Assembly (NCBI GenBank): GCA_002373995.1
Contig: DFLB01000032.1
Span: 43,365-67,036, forward strand
Length of the DNA: 23,672 nucleotides
Source: Bacteroidales bacterium UBA3630
Lineage (GTDB): Bacteria; Bacteroidota; Bacteroidia; Bacteroidales; P3
Direction: 5' to 3'
The position numbers were made by a program, and so were the translations under genes. Each line of letters begins with the position of its first letter. The stretch's first letter is position 1. Shown here in pieces: positions 6,487 through 13,163 of this stretch. Below the pieces are notes generated by a model. It worked only from the letters and a program-made list of their open reading frames with translations. It was not told where the DNA came from and did no database searches.

Positions 6487-7989
6487 ATGCCAACCGAACG
6501 ACAATACATAGCCATTGACCTCAAGTCGTTCTACGCCTCTGTGGAGTGCGTAGAGCGGGGGCTTGACCCGTTGAAGACCAATCTTGTGGTGGCTGATGCG
6601 ACGCGTACGGACAAGACTATCTGCCTGGCAGTCACGCCGACGCTGAAGGCATACGGCATATCGGGACGTGCGCGGTTGTTCGAAGTGGTGCAGCGAGTGC
6701 GGGAAGTGAACAACGAGCGCCTGTGCTTTTCGCCCGAGGGTATATTCAACGGGCGATCGACGCACGACCCGGACCTGCAGTCCCATCCCGACTGGGAGCT
6801 TGACTACATCGTGGCGCCGCCGCGGATGTCCTTCTATATGGAATATTCGGCGCGCATCTACGGCATATACCTGCGATACATTGCGCCGGAAGACATTTTC
6901 GCTTATTCGGTTGATGAGGTCTTCATAGATGCCACGGCATACCTGAAGACCTATCGCATGACGGCGCACCAGCTGGCCGTCAAGCTTGTGCGTGAAGTGC
7001 TGCGAGAGACCGGCATCACTGCCACGGCGGGCATAGGCAGCAACCTGTACCTGAGCAAAGTGGCCATGGACATTGTGGCCAAACACATTCCCGCCGACGA
7101 GGACGGGGTGCGCATTGCCGAACTTGACGAAAGCGCCTACCGGCGCCAGCTGTGGAGCCATCGTCCGATGACTGATTTTTGGAGAATAGGCCGCGGAGTG
7201 GCCCGCAGGCTTGAGGCCAACGGCATGATGACCCTTGGCGATGTGGCCCGACGTTCCCTAAACGACGAGGCGCTGCTGCACAAACTCTTTGGTGTCAACG
7301 CGGAACTGATAATAGACCATGCATGGGGCTATGAGCCATGCACGATGAAGGAGATCAAGGCCTACCGTCCACGGAGCAACTCGTTCAGCAACAGCCAGGT
7401 GCTTGGCGAACCATATAGCGCTGCCAAGGCGAGGATTGTACTGCGGGAGATGGCAGACAATATGGCGCTTACGCTTGTTGATAAAAAGCTTGTTGCCAGT
7501 CAGATAACAGTCATGGTCAACTATGATGCAGAGAGTATTCCGGCGGCGCGTGACGGCTACAAGGGGGCTGTCGTCAAGGACTATTACGGTCGCACGGTGC
7601 CAAAATATGCCCACGGCGCAGCCGCGTTTGCCAGTCCGACGGCGTCAGGGCGCCTGATTGCCGATACAGCAACGCGTCTTTATGACGACATAGTGGATGC
7701 CAAACTGCTTGTGAGGAGGCTTACGATCACCGTCAACAATCTGCTCTCGGAAGATGCAGTGGACAGGTTATCAGCAAGCAAGCAGTTGACCCTCTTTGGG
7801 GAAACAGCATCGGAGAGTCGCACCAAGGAAGACGAGCGCCAGCGCAACGACCGCGAGAAGCGTGTGCTGCAGGCCACCCTTGCCATCAAAAAGAAGTTTG
7901 GCAAGAATGCCCTCCTCCACGGGTCGAACTTTGCAGAAGGCGCCACGGCCAAAGACCGCAACCGACAAATAGGGGGACACAAAGCATGA
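6487..7989 (+). CDS. Y-family DNA polymerase, UvrX/UmuC-like
   Basis: This is a translesion DNA polymerase of the Y family, able to copy past damaged bases with low fidelity. It has 500 residues, longer than DinB (about 350), and fits the UvrX/UmuC-like group known mainly from Firmicutes. The palm starts IAIDLKSFYASVE (Asp11 is a metal ligand) and the second catalytic motif is YSVDEVFID (Asp143-Glu144). An extra stretch at about residues 76-115 fits the UvrX type. GITATAGIGSNLYLSKVAMD and FWRIGRGVARRLEANGM (the helix-hairpin-helix thumb region) follow, then the little-finger domain. The C-terminus has ASKQLTLFGE, resembling a clamp-binding motif (QLTLF), and a charged, probably disordered tail. 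I use ATG 6487 (MPTERQYIAID); an upstream TTG at 6469 is less likely. The TGA overlaps the ATG of the YolD-like gene by 4 nt, which supports the UvrX assignment. Confidence 0.92.
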   Translation: MPTERQYIAIDLKSFYASVECVERGLDPLKTNLVVADATRTDKTICLAVTPTLKAYGISGRARLFEVVQRVREVNNERLCFSPEGIFNGRSTHDPDLQSHPDWELDYIVAPPRMSFYMEYSARIYGIYLRYIAPEDIFAYSVDEVFIDATAYLKTYRMTAHQLAVKLVREVLRETGITATAGIGSNLYLSKVAMDIVAKHIPADEDGVRIAELDESAYRRQLWSHRPMTDFWRIGRGVARRLEANGMMTLGDVARRSLNDEALLHKLFGVNAELIIDHAWGYEPCTMKEIKAYRPRSNSFSNSQVLGEPYSAAKARIVLREMADNMALTLVDKKLVASQITVMVNYDAESIPAARDGYKGAVVKDYYGRTVPKYAHGAAAFASPTASGRLIADTATRLYDDIVDAKLLVRRLTITVNNLLSEDAVDRLSASKQLTLFGETASESRTKEDERQRNDREKRVLQATLAIKKKFGKNALLHGSNFAEGATAKDRNRQIGGHKA

Positions 7990-8183
7990 ACGAAAAAGAC
8001 TACAGCGACATCATAGATTTGGCCTATCCGCGTCCGTCGCGCTACCCCCGCATGAGCCTCAAAGAGAGGGCGGCACAGTTTTCGCCGTTTGCGGCCCTGA
8101 CGGGATATGGCGATGCCATCCAGGGTGCTGTAGAGACCATAGAATCAGACTATATAGACCAGGTGGAAGACCTATACGAATAG
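7986..8183 (+). CDS. YolD-like small protein (polymerase partner)
   Basis: This is a 65-residue protein with the conserved core of the YolD-like family: DIIDLAYPRP, then RYPRMSLKERAAQFSPFAALTGYGDAI. In Bacillus, YolD-type genes sit next to Y-family polymerase genes and have been proposed as functional counterparts of UmuD. Here it overlaps the polymerase stop by 4 nt (ATGA) and lies 5 nt ahead of dusB, so it is surely co-transcribed. It is much shorter than typical YolD proteins (about 100-120 residues) and keeps only the N-terminal block; no continuing frame follows the TAG, so it is either a natural mini-form or truncated. It is rich in acidic residues at the C-terminus (ESDYIDQVEDLYE). The role as polymerase accessory is inferred from family and position. 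Confidence 0.75.
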   Translation: MNEKDYSDIIDLAYPRPSRYPRMSLKERAAQFSPFAALTGYGDAIQGAVETIESDYIDQVEDLYE

Positions 8184-8188
8184 ACACT

Positions 8189-9160
8189 ATGGAACTGAAG
8201 TTGCCACAGAAAGATTGCATCATAGGCCTTTCGCCGATGGACGATATCACGGACCTGCCTTTCCGCCAGATATGCAAAGAGTTTGGTGCCGATCTGCTCA
8301 TCACAGAATTCATTGCCAGCGAAGCATTGAACCGCGATGCAGAGAAGAGTCTGCGCAAGATGCGGTTTACCGAAACGCAGCACCCAATTGGAATTCAGGT
8401 ATTTGGTGCTGATGAGGGCGAGCTTTTGCGCTGCCTTGAGGTGGTTGAGCAAGCCGAGCCGGACTTTATAGACATCAATTGGGGCTGTCCGGTGCGCAAG
8501 GTGGCGGGTCGTGGAGCCGGAAGCGGTATTCTACAGGACTTGCCTAAAATGCTTAGAATCACCGCTTCGCTGGTGAAGCATGCCCATTTGCCGGTGACTG
8601 TGAAGACGCGGTTGGGATATAGTGCTGATTCTATGCCTATTGTAACGCTTGCGGAACAACTGCAGGATGTGGGCATTGCTGCCATCAGTATCCACGGACG
8701 CACTAAGACTCAGATGTATAGCGGTGCTGCTGACTGGAGGCTCATAGGTGAGGTGAAAAACAATCCGCGGATGCGTATTCCCGTTTTTGGCAACGGGGAT
8801 GTGGTTTCGGCAGCACAAGCTGTTGATAACAAGCGACGTTATGGCGTTGACGGCATATTGATAGGACGCGGTGCCATTGGCAATCCGTGGATATTCGAGC
8901 AGTGCCGGCGAGCCTTCGACGGGCAGCCTGAGCGTGAAGTTGCAGTGGAAGAGAGAGTTGAGGTGTGCCGACGGCACTTGCGTGCAGCCATTGAATTCAA
9001 AGGAGAGCGTACAGCTATTTTTGAGATGCGCAAGCACTATGGTGCTTATTTCAAAGGCCTTTTCAATTTTAAGCCGCTGCGGTTGGCACTGGTTGGAAGC
9101 AACACGGCAGAAGAGGTGGAGCATGTACTTGAACTTATTAAAAACCAGTATGGTGGATAA
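8189..9160 (+). CDS. dusB: tRNA-dihydrouridine synthase (DusB-like)
   Basis: This FMN- and NADPH-dependent enzyme reduces uridine to dihydrouridine in the tRNA D-loop. It is 323 residues, the normal length. The TIM barrel opens with IIGLSPMDDITDLPFRQICKEFGADLLITEF. The catalytic cysteine is Cys100 in DFIDINWGCPVRKV, followed by GRGAGSGILQ. VTVKTRLGY, ISIHGRTKTQMYSG, FGNGDV and GVDGILIGRGAIGNPWIF give the FMN phosphate-binding strands. Residues from about 250 form the helical domain that contacts tRNA. It begins 5 nt after the YolD-like gene, so it is the third gene of that transcript. Which D-loop position it modifies cannot be read from sequence; DusB is the closest family by the start and the GCPVRKV motif. 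Confidence 0.93.
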   Translation: MELKLPQKDCIIGLSPMDDITDLPFRQICKEFGADLLITEFIASEALNRDAEKSLRKMRFTETQHPIGIQVFGADEGELLRCLEVVEQAEPDFIDINWGCPVRKVAGRGAGSGILQDLPKMLRITASLVKHAHLPVTVKTRLGYSADSMPIVTLAEQLQDVGIAAISIHGRTKTQMYSGAADWRLIGEVKNNPRMRIPVFGNGDVVSAAQAVDNKRRYGVDGILIGRGAIGNPWIFEQCRRAFDGQPEREVAVEERVEVCRRHLRAAIEFKGERTAIFEMRKHYGAYFKGLFNFKPLRLALVGSNTAEEVEHVLELIKNQYGG

Positions 9161-9227
9161 AAATGGTCGCCATAGAGGGATGTTCTAAAAGAGAAGATGA
9201 GGGGGGTGCTATCAGGATGCCTACGTT

Positions 9228-9271
9228 GTGCTTAGGATATACTGAGGATATGCTTAGGAAGAGCTTAGGAT
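9228..9271 (+). repeat. Second 11-bp array, four units (RTGCTTAGGAT)
   Basis: GTGCTTAGGAT (9228), ATACTGAGGAT (9239), ATGCTTAGGAA (9250) and GAGCTTAGGAT (9261) run head to tail. The unit and orientation are the same as at 1160-1236, about 8 kb away. A decayed unit may precede it near 9208-9218. It lies between dusB and cdd in a purine-rich spacer. Confidence 0.88.
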
Positions 9272-9329
9272 AAGGTAGAAGCGTTAGACAGGAGAGAGAA
9301 GAAAGGGTGGTGGAATGGGGGAAAAGTGG

Positions 9330-9337
9330 TATCTTTG
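9330..9337 (+). promoter_or_regulatory. -7 element of the cdd promoter
   Basis: TATCTTTG matches the Bacteroidota -7 consensus TAnnTTTG exactly and lies 25 bases before the cdd ATG. I see no TTTG about 20 bases upstream; that region is GGGTGG-rich. The call rests on the -7 box and its position. Confidence 0.6.
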
Positions 9338-9362
9338 TGCCGAAGAAAAAAGTATGTAAGAT

Positions 9363-9833
9363 ATGGATAAAAGTCTTGTTATCAGATTTAAAGAGTATGA
9401 CGGGATGGAGGGATTGCAGGATGGGGACCGTGAATTGCTACAGCGTGCCATCGACGCTACCGGTGGCGCCTATGCGCCCTATTCCGGTTTCTCGGTTGGC
9501 GCGGCGCTACGGTTGGGTAACGGAAGTGTTGTTGTGGGCAGCAATCAGGAGAACGCTGCTTATCCGTCGGGCCTGTGTGCGGAACGGACGGCCATATTTG
9601 CTGCTTCGGCGCAGTATCCGGAGTTACGTGATTATGAGGCGCTTGCCATAGTTGGCAAGGATGCTTCGGGACAGCTTTGCGAGGCTTCGCCCTGCGGTGC
9701 CTGTCGGCAAGTGTTGGCCGAGTATGAACAACATCAGGGCCATCCGCTGAGGGTGCTCTGTTATGTGTCGGAGCGTTGTATTCGCGAGTTTTCCTGCGTG
9801 GGCGACCTGTTGCCGTTCTCGTTCCAATTTTAG
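9363..9833 (+). CDS. cdd: Cytidine deaminase
   Basis: This zinc enzyme deaminates cytidine and deoxycytidine to uridine and deoxyuridine in pyrimidine salvage. It is 156 residues, the size of the homotetrameric type. The substrate strand YAPYSGFSVGAAL lies at residues 37-49. NQENAAYPSGLCAERTAIF holds the zinc ligand Cys72 and catalytic Glu74, and SPCGACRQVLAE holds zinc ligands Cys111 and Cys114. All key residues are present. The ATG at 9363 follows a TATCTTTG promoter box by 25 bases, leaving a very short leader. It has its own promoter and stands alone in a spacer-flanked unit. A second pyrimidine pair (pyrK-pyrD) lies 7 kb downstream but is not linked in transcription. Confidence 0.96.
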   Translation: MDKSLVIRFKEYDGMEGLQDGDRELLQRAIDATGGAYAPYSGFSVGAALRLGNGSVVVGSNQENAAYPSGLCAERTAIFAASAQYPELRDYEALAIVGKDASGQLCEASPCGACRQVLAEYEQHQGHPLRVLCYVSERCIREFSCVGDLLPFSFQF

Positions 9834-9834
9834 T

Positions 9835-9885
9835 GTGCCGACCTGCTGAGGTTGGTGTGTTATGAGGTGCGGCACCCTATGGTGC
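9835..9885 (+). other. Weak hairpins just downstream of cdd
   Basis: GTGCCG (9835-9840) can pair with CGGCAC (9870-9875), extended by ACC/GGT across one bulge. An alternative is GCACC/GGTGC (9872-9885) around CTAT. The two structures exclude each other. No T-run follows, so neither is a clear intrinsic terminator. Confidence 0.3.
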
Positions 9886-9938
9886 GATACAAAAATCATT
9901 CTTTATGGATGGCTGATTCTATGATGTTTATGTTCAGA

Positions 9939-9985
9939 AAACGTGTGCGTGGAGAAAAAAAATTTTTGCACACGCGTTTTTCTTT
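9939..9985 (+). terminator. Hairpin with T-run upstream of ppiD; possible cdd terminator
   Basis: AAACGTGTGC (9939-9948) pairs with GCACACGCGTTT (9968-9979) across a two-base bulge, and an A8/T5 run inside extends the stem. T-rich sequence (TTTTTCTTT) follows from 9977. This looks like an intrinsic terminator more than 100 bases after cdd. It also covers the -33 box of the next promoter, so it might be an operator instead. Confidence 0.4.
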
Positions 9986-9994
9986 GTATTTTTG
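9965..9994 (+). promoter_or_regulatory. Promoter of the ppiD-like gene
   Basis: TTTG at 9965-9968 is followed after 18 bases by TATTTTTG at 9987-9994, close to the Bacteroidota promoter consensus. The start of transcription would fall near 10001, giving an AT-rich leader of about 47 nt with no Shine-Dalgarno before the ATG at 10049. The -33 box lies in the 3' arm of the hairpin at 9939-9985. Confidence 0.7.
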
Positions 9995-10048
9995 CACGCT
10001 TTATTAAAGAATATAATAATAAACAAAATAAACTAACAACTACAGAAA

Positions 10049-12154
10049 ATGGGAATCATTGGAAGTATCAGAAAACATTCGTGGATAGCTGTTGCTATCG
10101 TCGGAATTGCTATTTTGGCATTTATTCTTGGTGATTTGACCAAGAACAATGGCGGTATCCCCGACGTGGGTAAGGTGAACGCCGCCACCATGACCTCGCA
10201 GCGTTTCAACGAGTTGGTGTCCGAAATGGAGAACAACTACAAGACACAGCAGCAGACGGCCCAGGTGCCTGCCGACGTGGAGAGCCAGATCCGCGAGCAG
10301 GTGTGGCAGCAGTTTGTCGATGAGACTCTGCTCGACGAGCAGACCGCCAAGCTTGGTCTCAAGGTGACGCCTGCCGAGGTGAGTGACATGTACACAGGCA
10401 CTTTCATCCATCCTTATCTGCGCCAGATGTTTACCAATCCGCAGACGGGGCAGTATGATATGCGTCAGGTTAACTACCTGATTGAGAATTTTGACCAGCT
10501 GGATACCATGTTCCGTATGCAGTGGGTTGAGATAGAGAAATATGTCAAGCGTGACCGTGAGCAGCAGAAATACAGCAGCCTCATCAGCCGTGGTTTCTAT
10601 ATGCCCAAAGTTATTAACGAGCAGGTGTCTGCCTATGGCGCGGAGGCTTCGAACATTCGCGTGGCGGCGCTGGCGTTCAACACTGTGAGCGACGAAGAGG
10701 CTCCGGTGAGCGATGCCGATTTCAAGGCCTACTACAACGAGCACCGCGCCGAGTTCCGAATTCAGGAAGAAATGCGTGAGTTGGAGTTCATTACATTCCC
10801 CGTCAACCCGACCCCCGAAGACCTTGCCGACATTCAGAACGAGGTGCAGAAAGTGTGGGAAGAGTTTCAAACGGTGCCTGCCGAGGAGATTGCATTCTTT
10901 GTCAATGCCGAATCGGATCGCAGCTATGACTCTTCCTATGTGAAGGCTGCCTCTTTCAAAGCGCCTTTTGATGAGCAGATTGCAGCCTCCAAGGAGGGTG
11001 ATATGTTGGCTCCGGTTATGGCCGGTGGCGAGTGGATGATGGCTAAGGTGATGGGAAGTGCTGTGCGTCCGGACAGTCTGCGTGCCAGTGTGGTGTATAT
11101 TCTCAACAGCAATGCCGGCGGAGGAATTACCCGTAGCGACGAGCAGGCCAAACACTTGGCTGATAGTGTGCTGGCACTGGTCAACGGGAACAAGATGAGT
11201 TTTGAGCAGGCTGTGGAACAGTTCAGTGACGACCCGCAAAAAGGAGAAACAAAGGGTGATATGAACTGGCAACTTGATGGAGGTTATGGTTTCCTGAATG
11301 AGCAGATTGTAAACACTCCTGTTGGAAACAGTTTCCTCTTTACCCATCCGCAGGGTGTGGGATATTTTGTGGTGAAGGTCACCGACAAGACTCCTGCCAA
11401 CAAGAAATATCGTGTAGCGCTGATTACCAGAGAGATTGCTGCCTCTAACAACACAAACCGCGCTATTTATAACGAGGCCAACCGCTTTGCGGGTCAGAAC
11501 CGCAGCATCGAGGCATTTGAGACAGCTGCCCGTGAACAAAACCTGCAGGTGCGCAGTGCACGTGTGGGGCTGATGAGTGACAATATGGCCGGTGTTCCCA
11601 ATGCGCGTAGCATTGTGCAATGGGCTTACAATGAGGACACCAAGATGGGTACCGTGGCAGACCAGGTCTATGAGTGCGACGGAATGTTCGTTGTAGTGGC
11701 TCTGAAAGACGTATACAAAAAGGGCTATGCCACCCTCGACCAGGTGCGTCCGATGATTGAATCGCAGGTGCGCCTTGAGAAGAAAGCCCAGGTGTTGATG
11801 GATCGTGCCACGACTGCTCTAAAGGCAGGACAGGATATTGCTTCGGTGGCTGTGGCATTGAATGTCGCAGTAGATACTCTGGAAGGTGTCTCGTTTGGCG
11901 ACTATAACCTCCAGAAATTCGGTATGGAACCTAAGGTTTTGGCCGCCGTGGCTGCCACCAAGAGCGGCATTGTGGGGCCTGTAAAGGGCGCCAACGGTGT
12001 CTATGTGGTGCAGGTTGACAGCAAGGAAGCTCATGAGGCCGGTGCCAACGTCATGGGACGTATGGAGCAGGGCATGAACGCCAAAGCCCGTTACCTCTCG
12101 CAGGTGTTGCGCAGTGCGGCCAAGATAACCGACCAACGCAATAAGTTCTTCTAA
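10049..12154 (+). CDS. PpiD/SurA-type periplasmic peptidylprolyl isomerase
   Basis: This is a membrane-anchored periplasmic foldase of the PpiD/SurA type, 701 residues long. One N-terminal transmembrane anchor is visible at about residues 11-27 (SWIAVAIVGIAILAFILG). A SurA-like chaperone region (about 35-210) begins with GKVNAATMTSQRFNELV and includes EQVWQQFVDETLLDEQTAKLGLKVT. A parvulin-like domain at about residues 343-450 includes MSFEQAVEQFSDDPQKGETKGDMNW, and a C-terminal helical region follows. Family knowledge says such proteins help outer-membrane and secreted proteins fold; catalytic activity of the parvulin domain is not certain. A good promoter lies directly upstream. It is followed by a 101-base spacer with a heptad inverted repeat, so read-through into the M23-dxr operon is possible but not sure. 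Long frames on the opposite strand are shadows of its GC-rich third positions. Confidence 0.88.
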   Translation: MGIIGSIRKHSWIAVAIVGIAILAFILGDLTKNNGGIPDVGKVNAATMTSQRFNELVSEMENNYKTQQQTAQVPADVESQIREQVWQQFVDETLLDEQTAKLGLKVTPAEVSDMYTGTFIHPYLRQMFTNPQTGQYDMRQVNYLIENFDQLDTMFRMQWVEIEKYVKRDREQQKYSSLISRGFYMPKVINEQVSAYGAEASNIRVAALAFNTVSDEEAPVSDADFKAYYNEHRAEFRIQEEMRELEFITFPVNPTPEDLADIQNEVQKVWEEFQTVPAEEIAFFVNAESDRSYDSSYVKAASFKAPFDEQIAASKEGDMLAPVMAGGEWMMAKVMGSAVRPDSLRASVVYILNSNAGGGITRSDEQAKHLADSVLALVNGNKMSFEQAVEQFSDDPQKGETKGDMNWQLDGGYGFLNEQIVNTPVGNSFLFTHPQGVGYFVVKVTDKTPANKKYRVALITREIAASNNTNRAIYNEANRFAGQNRSIEAFETAAREQNLQVRSARVGLMSDNMAGVPNARSIVQWAYNEDTKMGTVADQVYECDGMFVVVALKDVYKKGYATLDQVRPMIESQVRLEKKAQVLMDRATTALKAGQDIASVAVALNVAVDTLEGVSFGDYNLQKFGMEPKVLAAVAATKSGIVGPVKGANGVYVVQVDSKEAHEAGANVMGRMEQGMNAKARYLSQVLRSAAKITDQRNKFF

Positions 12155-12172
12155 GAAACAGCATAGAAAAGG

Positions 12173-12242
12173 AGTGGCCAGTGGTCAGTGGCCGGTGCAA
12201 TGAGTGGCTGAGCCTGACCACCCGGCACTGACGACTGACCAC
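12173..12242. repeat. Heptad-repeat inverted repeat (REP-like hairpin)
   Basis: The left arm is a run of 7-base units, AGTGGCC, AGTGGTC, AGTGGCC, GGTGCAA (12173-12200). The right arm is TGACCAC, CCGGCAC, TGACGAC, TGACCAC (12215-12242). The arms are complementary, including a perfect 11-base pair (CAGTGGTCAGT at 12179-12189 with ACTGACCACTG at 12234-12244). A long hairpin would form in RNA or single-stranded DNA between the ppiD-like gene and the M23 gene. There is no T-run after it. Confidence 0.85.
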
Positions 12243-12255
12243 TGCTGTTATACCG

Positions 12256-13158
12256 ATGGGCCTTAAAGATTGGTGGTATAAGCTGAAAAGCAATCCCGTC
12301 ACCGACGTCATTAAGCGGAAACATCGCTTTGTGGTGATGGACACTGACACCTTCAAGGAGAAATTCTCCTTCCAGTTGTCGGGTGTCAACCTTTTTGTCA
12401 CGACGGGTATCACCATCATTGTGCTCATACTTCTTACTACCATCTTGATAGCCTTCACCCCGTTGCGTGAGTACATTCCTGGTTATACCGATACCCGGAT
12501 GATCGAGCAGACCTATCAGAATGCCAAAAAGATAGATTCGCTCGAGGTGCAACTTGAGAACCAAGAGTGGATGATAGCCACTCTACAGGCTGTGCTGAGG
12601 GGTGAGATCCTTGGTATGGAAGAAGAAGAAACTCTTGACAGCACCGCCTCCTTGCAGCAAAAAATGGCAGTCTATCGTCGGTCAAAGGAAGACAGTTTGT
12701 TGCGCGCTGAGGTGGAACACGAAGACAATCGCTATCAGGTTAAAGATGTGCAGTCGTCGTCGAACATGGTTGTCACGGACCATTCGCCGGCCATTACCCA
12801 TCTTTTCTTTACACCATTGAAGGGTAATATATTGACCCCCTATAGCAGTACTCATCACGGAGTGGATATTGCGGGTGATGCCAGTCGTGCGGTTTGCGCG
12901 GCCTACAATGGTACTGTGGTCTTTGCCGGATTTGCTGCTGAGGCAGGCCATGTCATTGCCTTGCAACACCCTGGCAATGTGGTGACTGTTTACCAGCATA
13001 ATGGTGCGCTGCTGAAACGGCAAGGCGATGTAGTGCGAGCAGGAGAGCCGATAGCCTATGTTGGCAACAATGGCCGCCAGGAGTTGGGAGCATATTTGCA
13101 TTTTGAGATCTGGGTGGGCGGTACGGCCGTCAATCCCGAAGAATATATATCTTTCTGA
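12256..13158 (+). CDS. M23 (LytM) family protein with an altered active site
   Basis: This is a 300-residue membrane protein with a LytM/M23 domain, the fold of peptidoglycan endopeptidases. A transmembrane segment at about residues 46-67 (LFVTTGITIIVLILLTTILIAF) is followed by a coiled-coil-like stretch (about 80-155) and the LytM domain (about 185-300). His200 and Asp204 (HHGVDIA), His248 (YQHNG) and His282 are present, but the usual HLH motif reads Tyr280-Leu-His282. The first His of the HxH pair is therefore lost. M23 proteins with broken sites, such as EnvC and NlpD, act as activators of amidases, so a non-catalytic role is plausible. The stop lies 5 nt before dxr, so the two are co-transcribed. 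Confidence 0.85.
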   Translation: MGLKDWWYKLKSNPVTDVIKRKHRFVVMDTDTFKEKFSFQLSGVNLFVTTGITIIVLILLTTILIAFTPLREYIPGYTDTRMIEQTYQNAKKIDSLEVQLENQEWMIATLQAVLRGEILGMEEEETLDSTASLQQKMAVYRRSKEDSLLRAEVEHEDNRYQVKDVQSSSNMVVTDHSPAITHLFFTPLKGNILTPYSSTHHGVDIAGDASRAVCAAYNGTVVFAGFAAEAGHVIALQHPGNVVTVYQHNGALLKRQGDVVRAGEPIAYVGNNGRQELGAYLHFEIWVGGTAVNPEEYISF

Positions 13159-13163
13159 ACGAA

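Noticed and set aside
6214..7161. 315-codon open frame on the - strand across the aroB/polymerase junction
   Set aside because: It overlaps two well-supported genes and the divergent start region. No family motif is visible.
9300..9651. Alternative frame overlapping cdd (9307-9651, +)
   Set aside because: The cdd frame has all zinc ligands and catalytic Glu; the other frame lacks any motif and crosses the promoter box.
10040..11620. 526-codon open frame on the - strand opposite the ppiD-like gene
   Set aside because: It is a shadow of the real gene's codon bias. The composition (rich in His, Leu, Arg) is typical of antisense frames, and it has no promoter and no recognisable domain.
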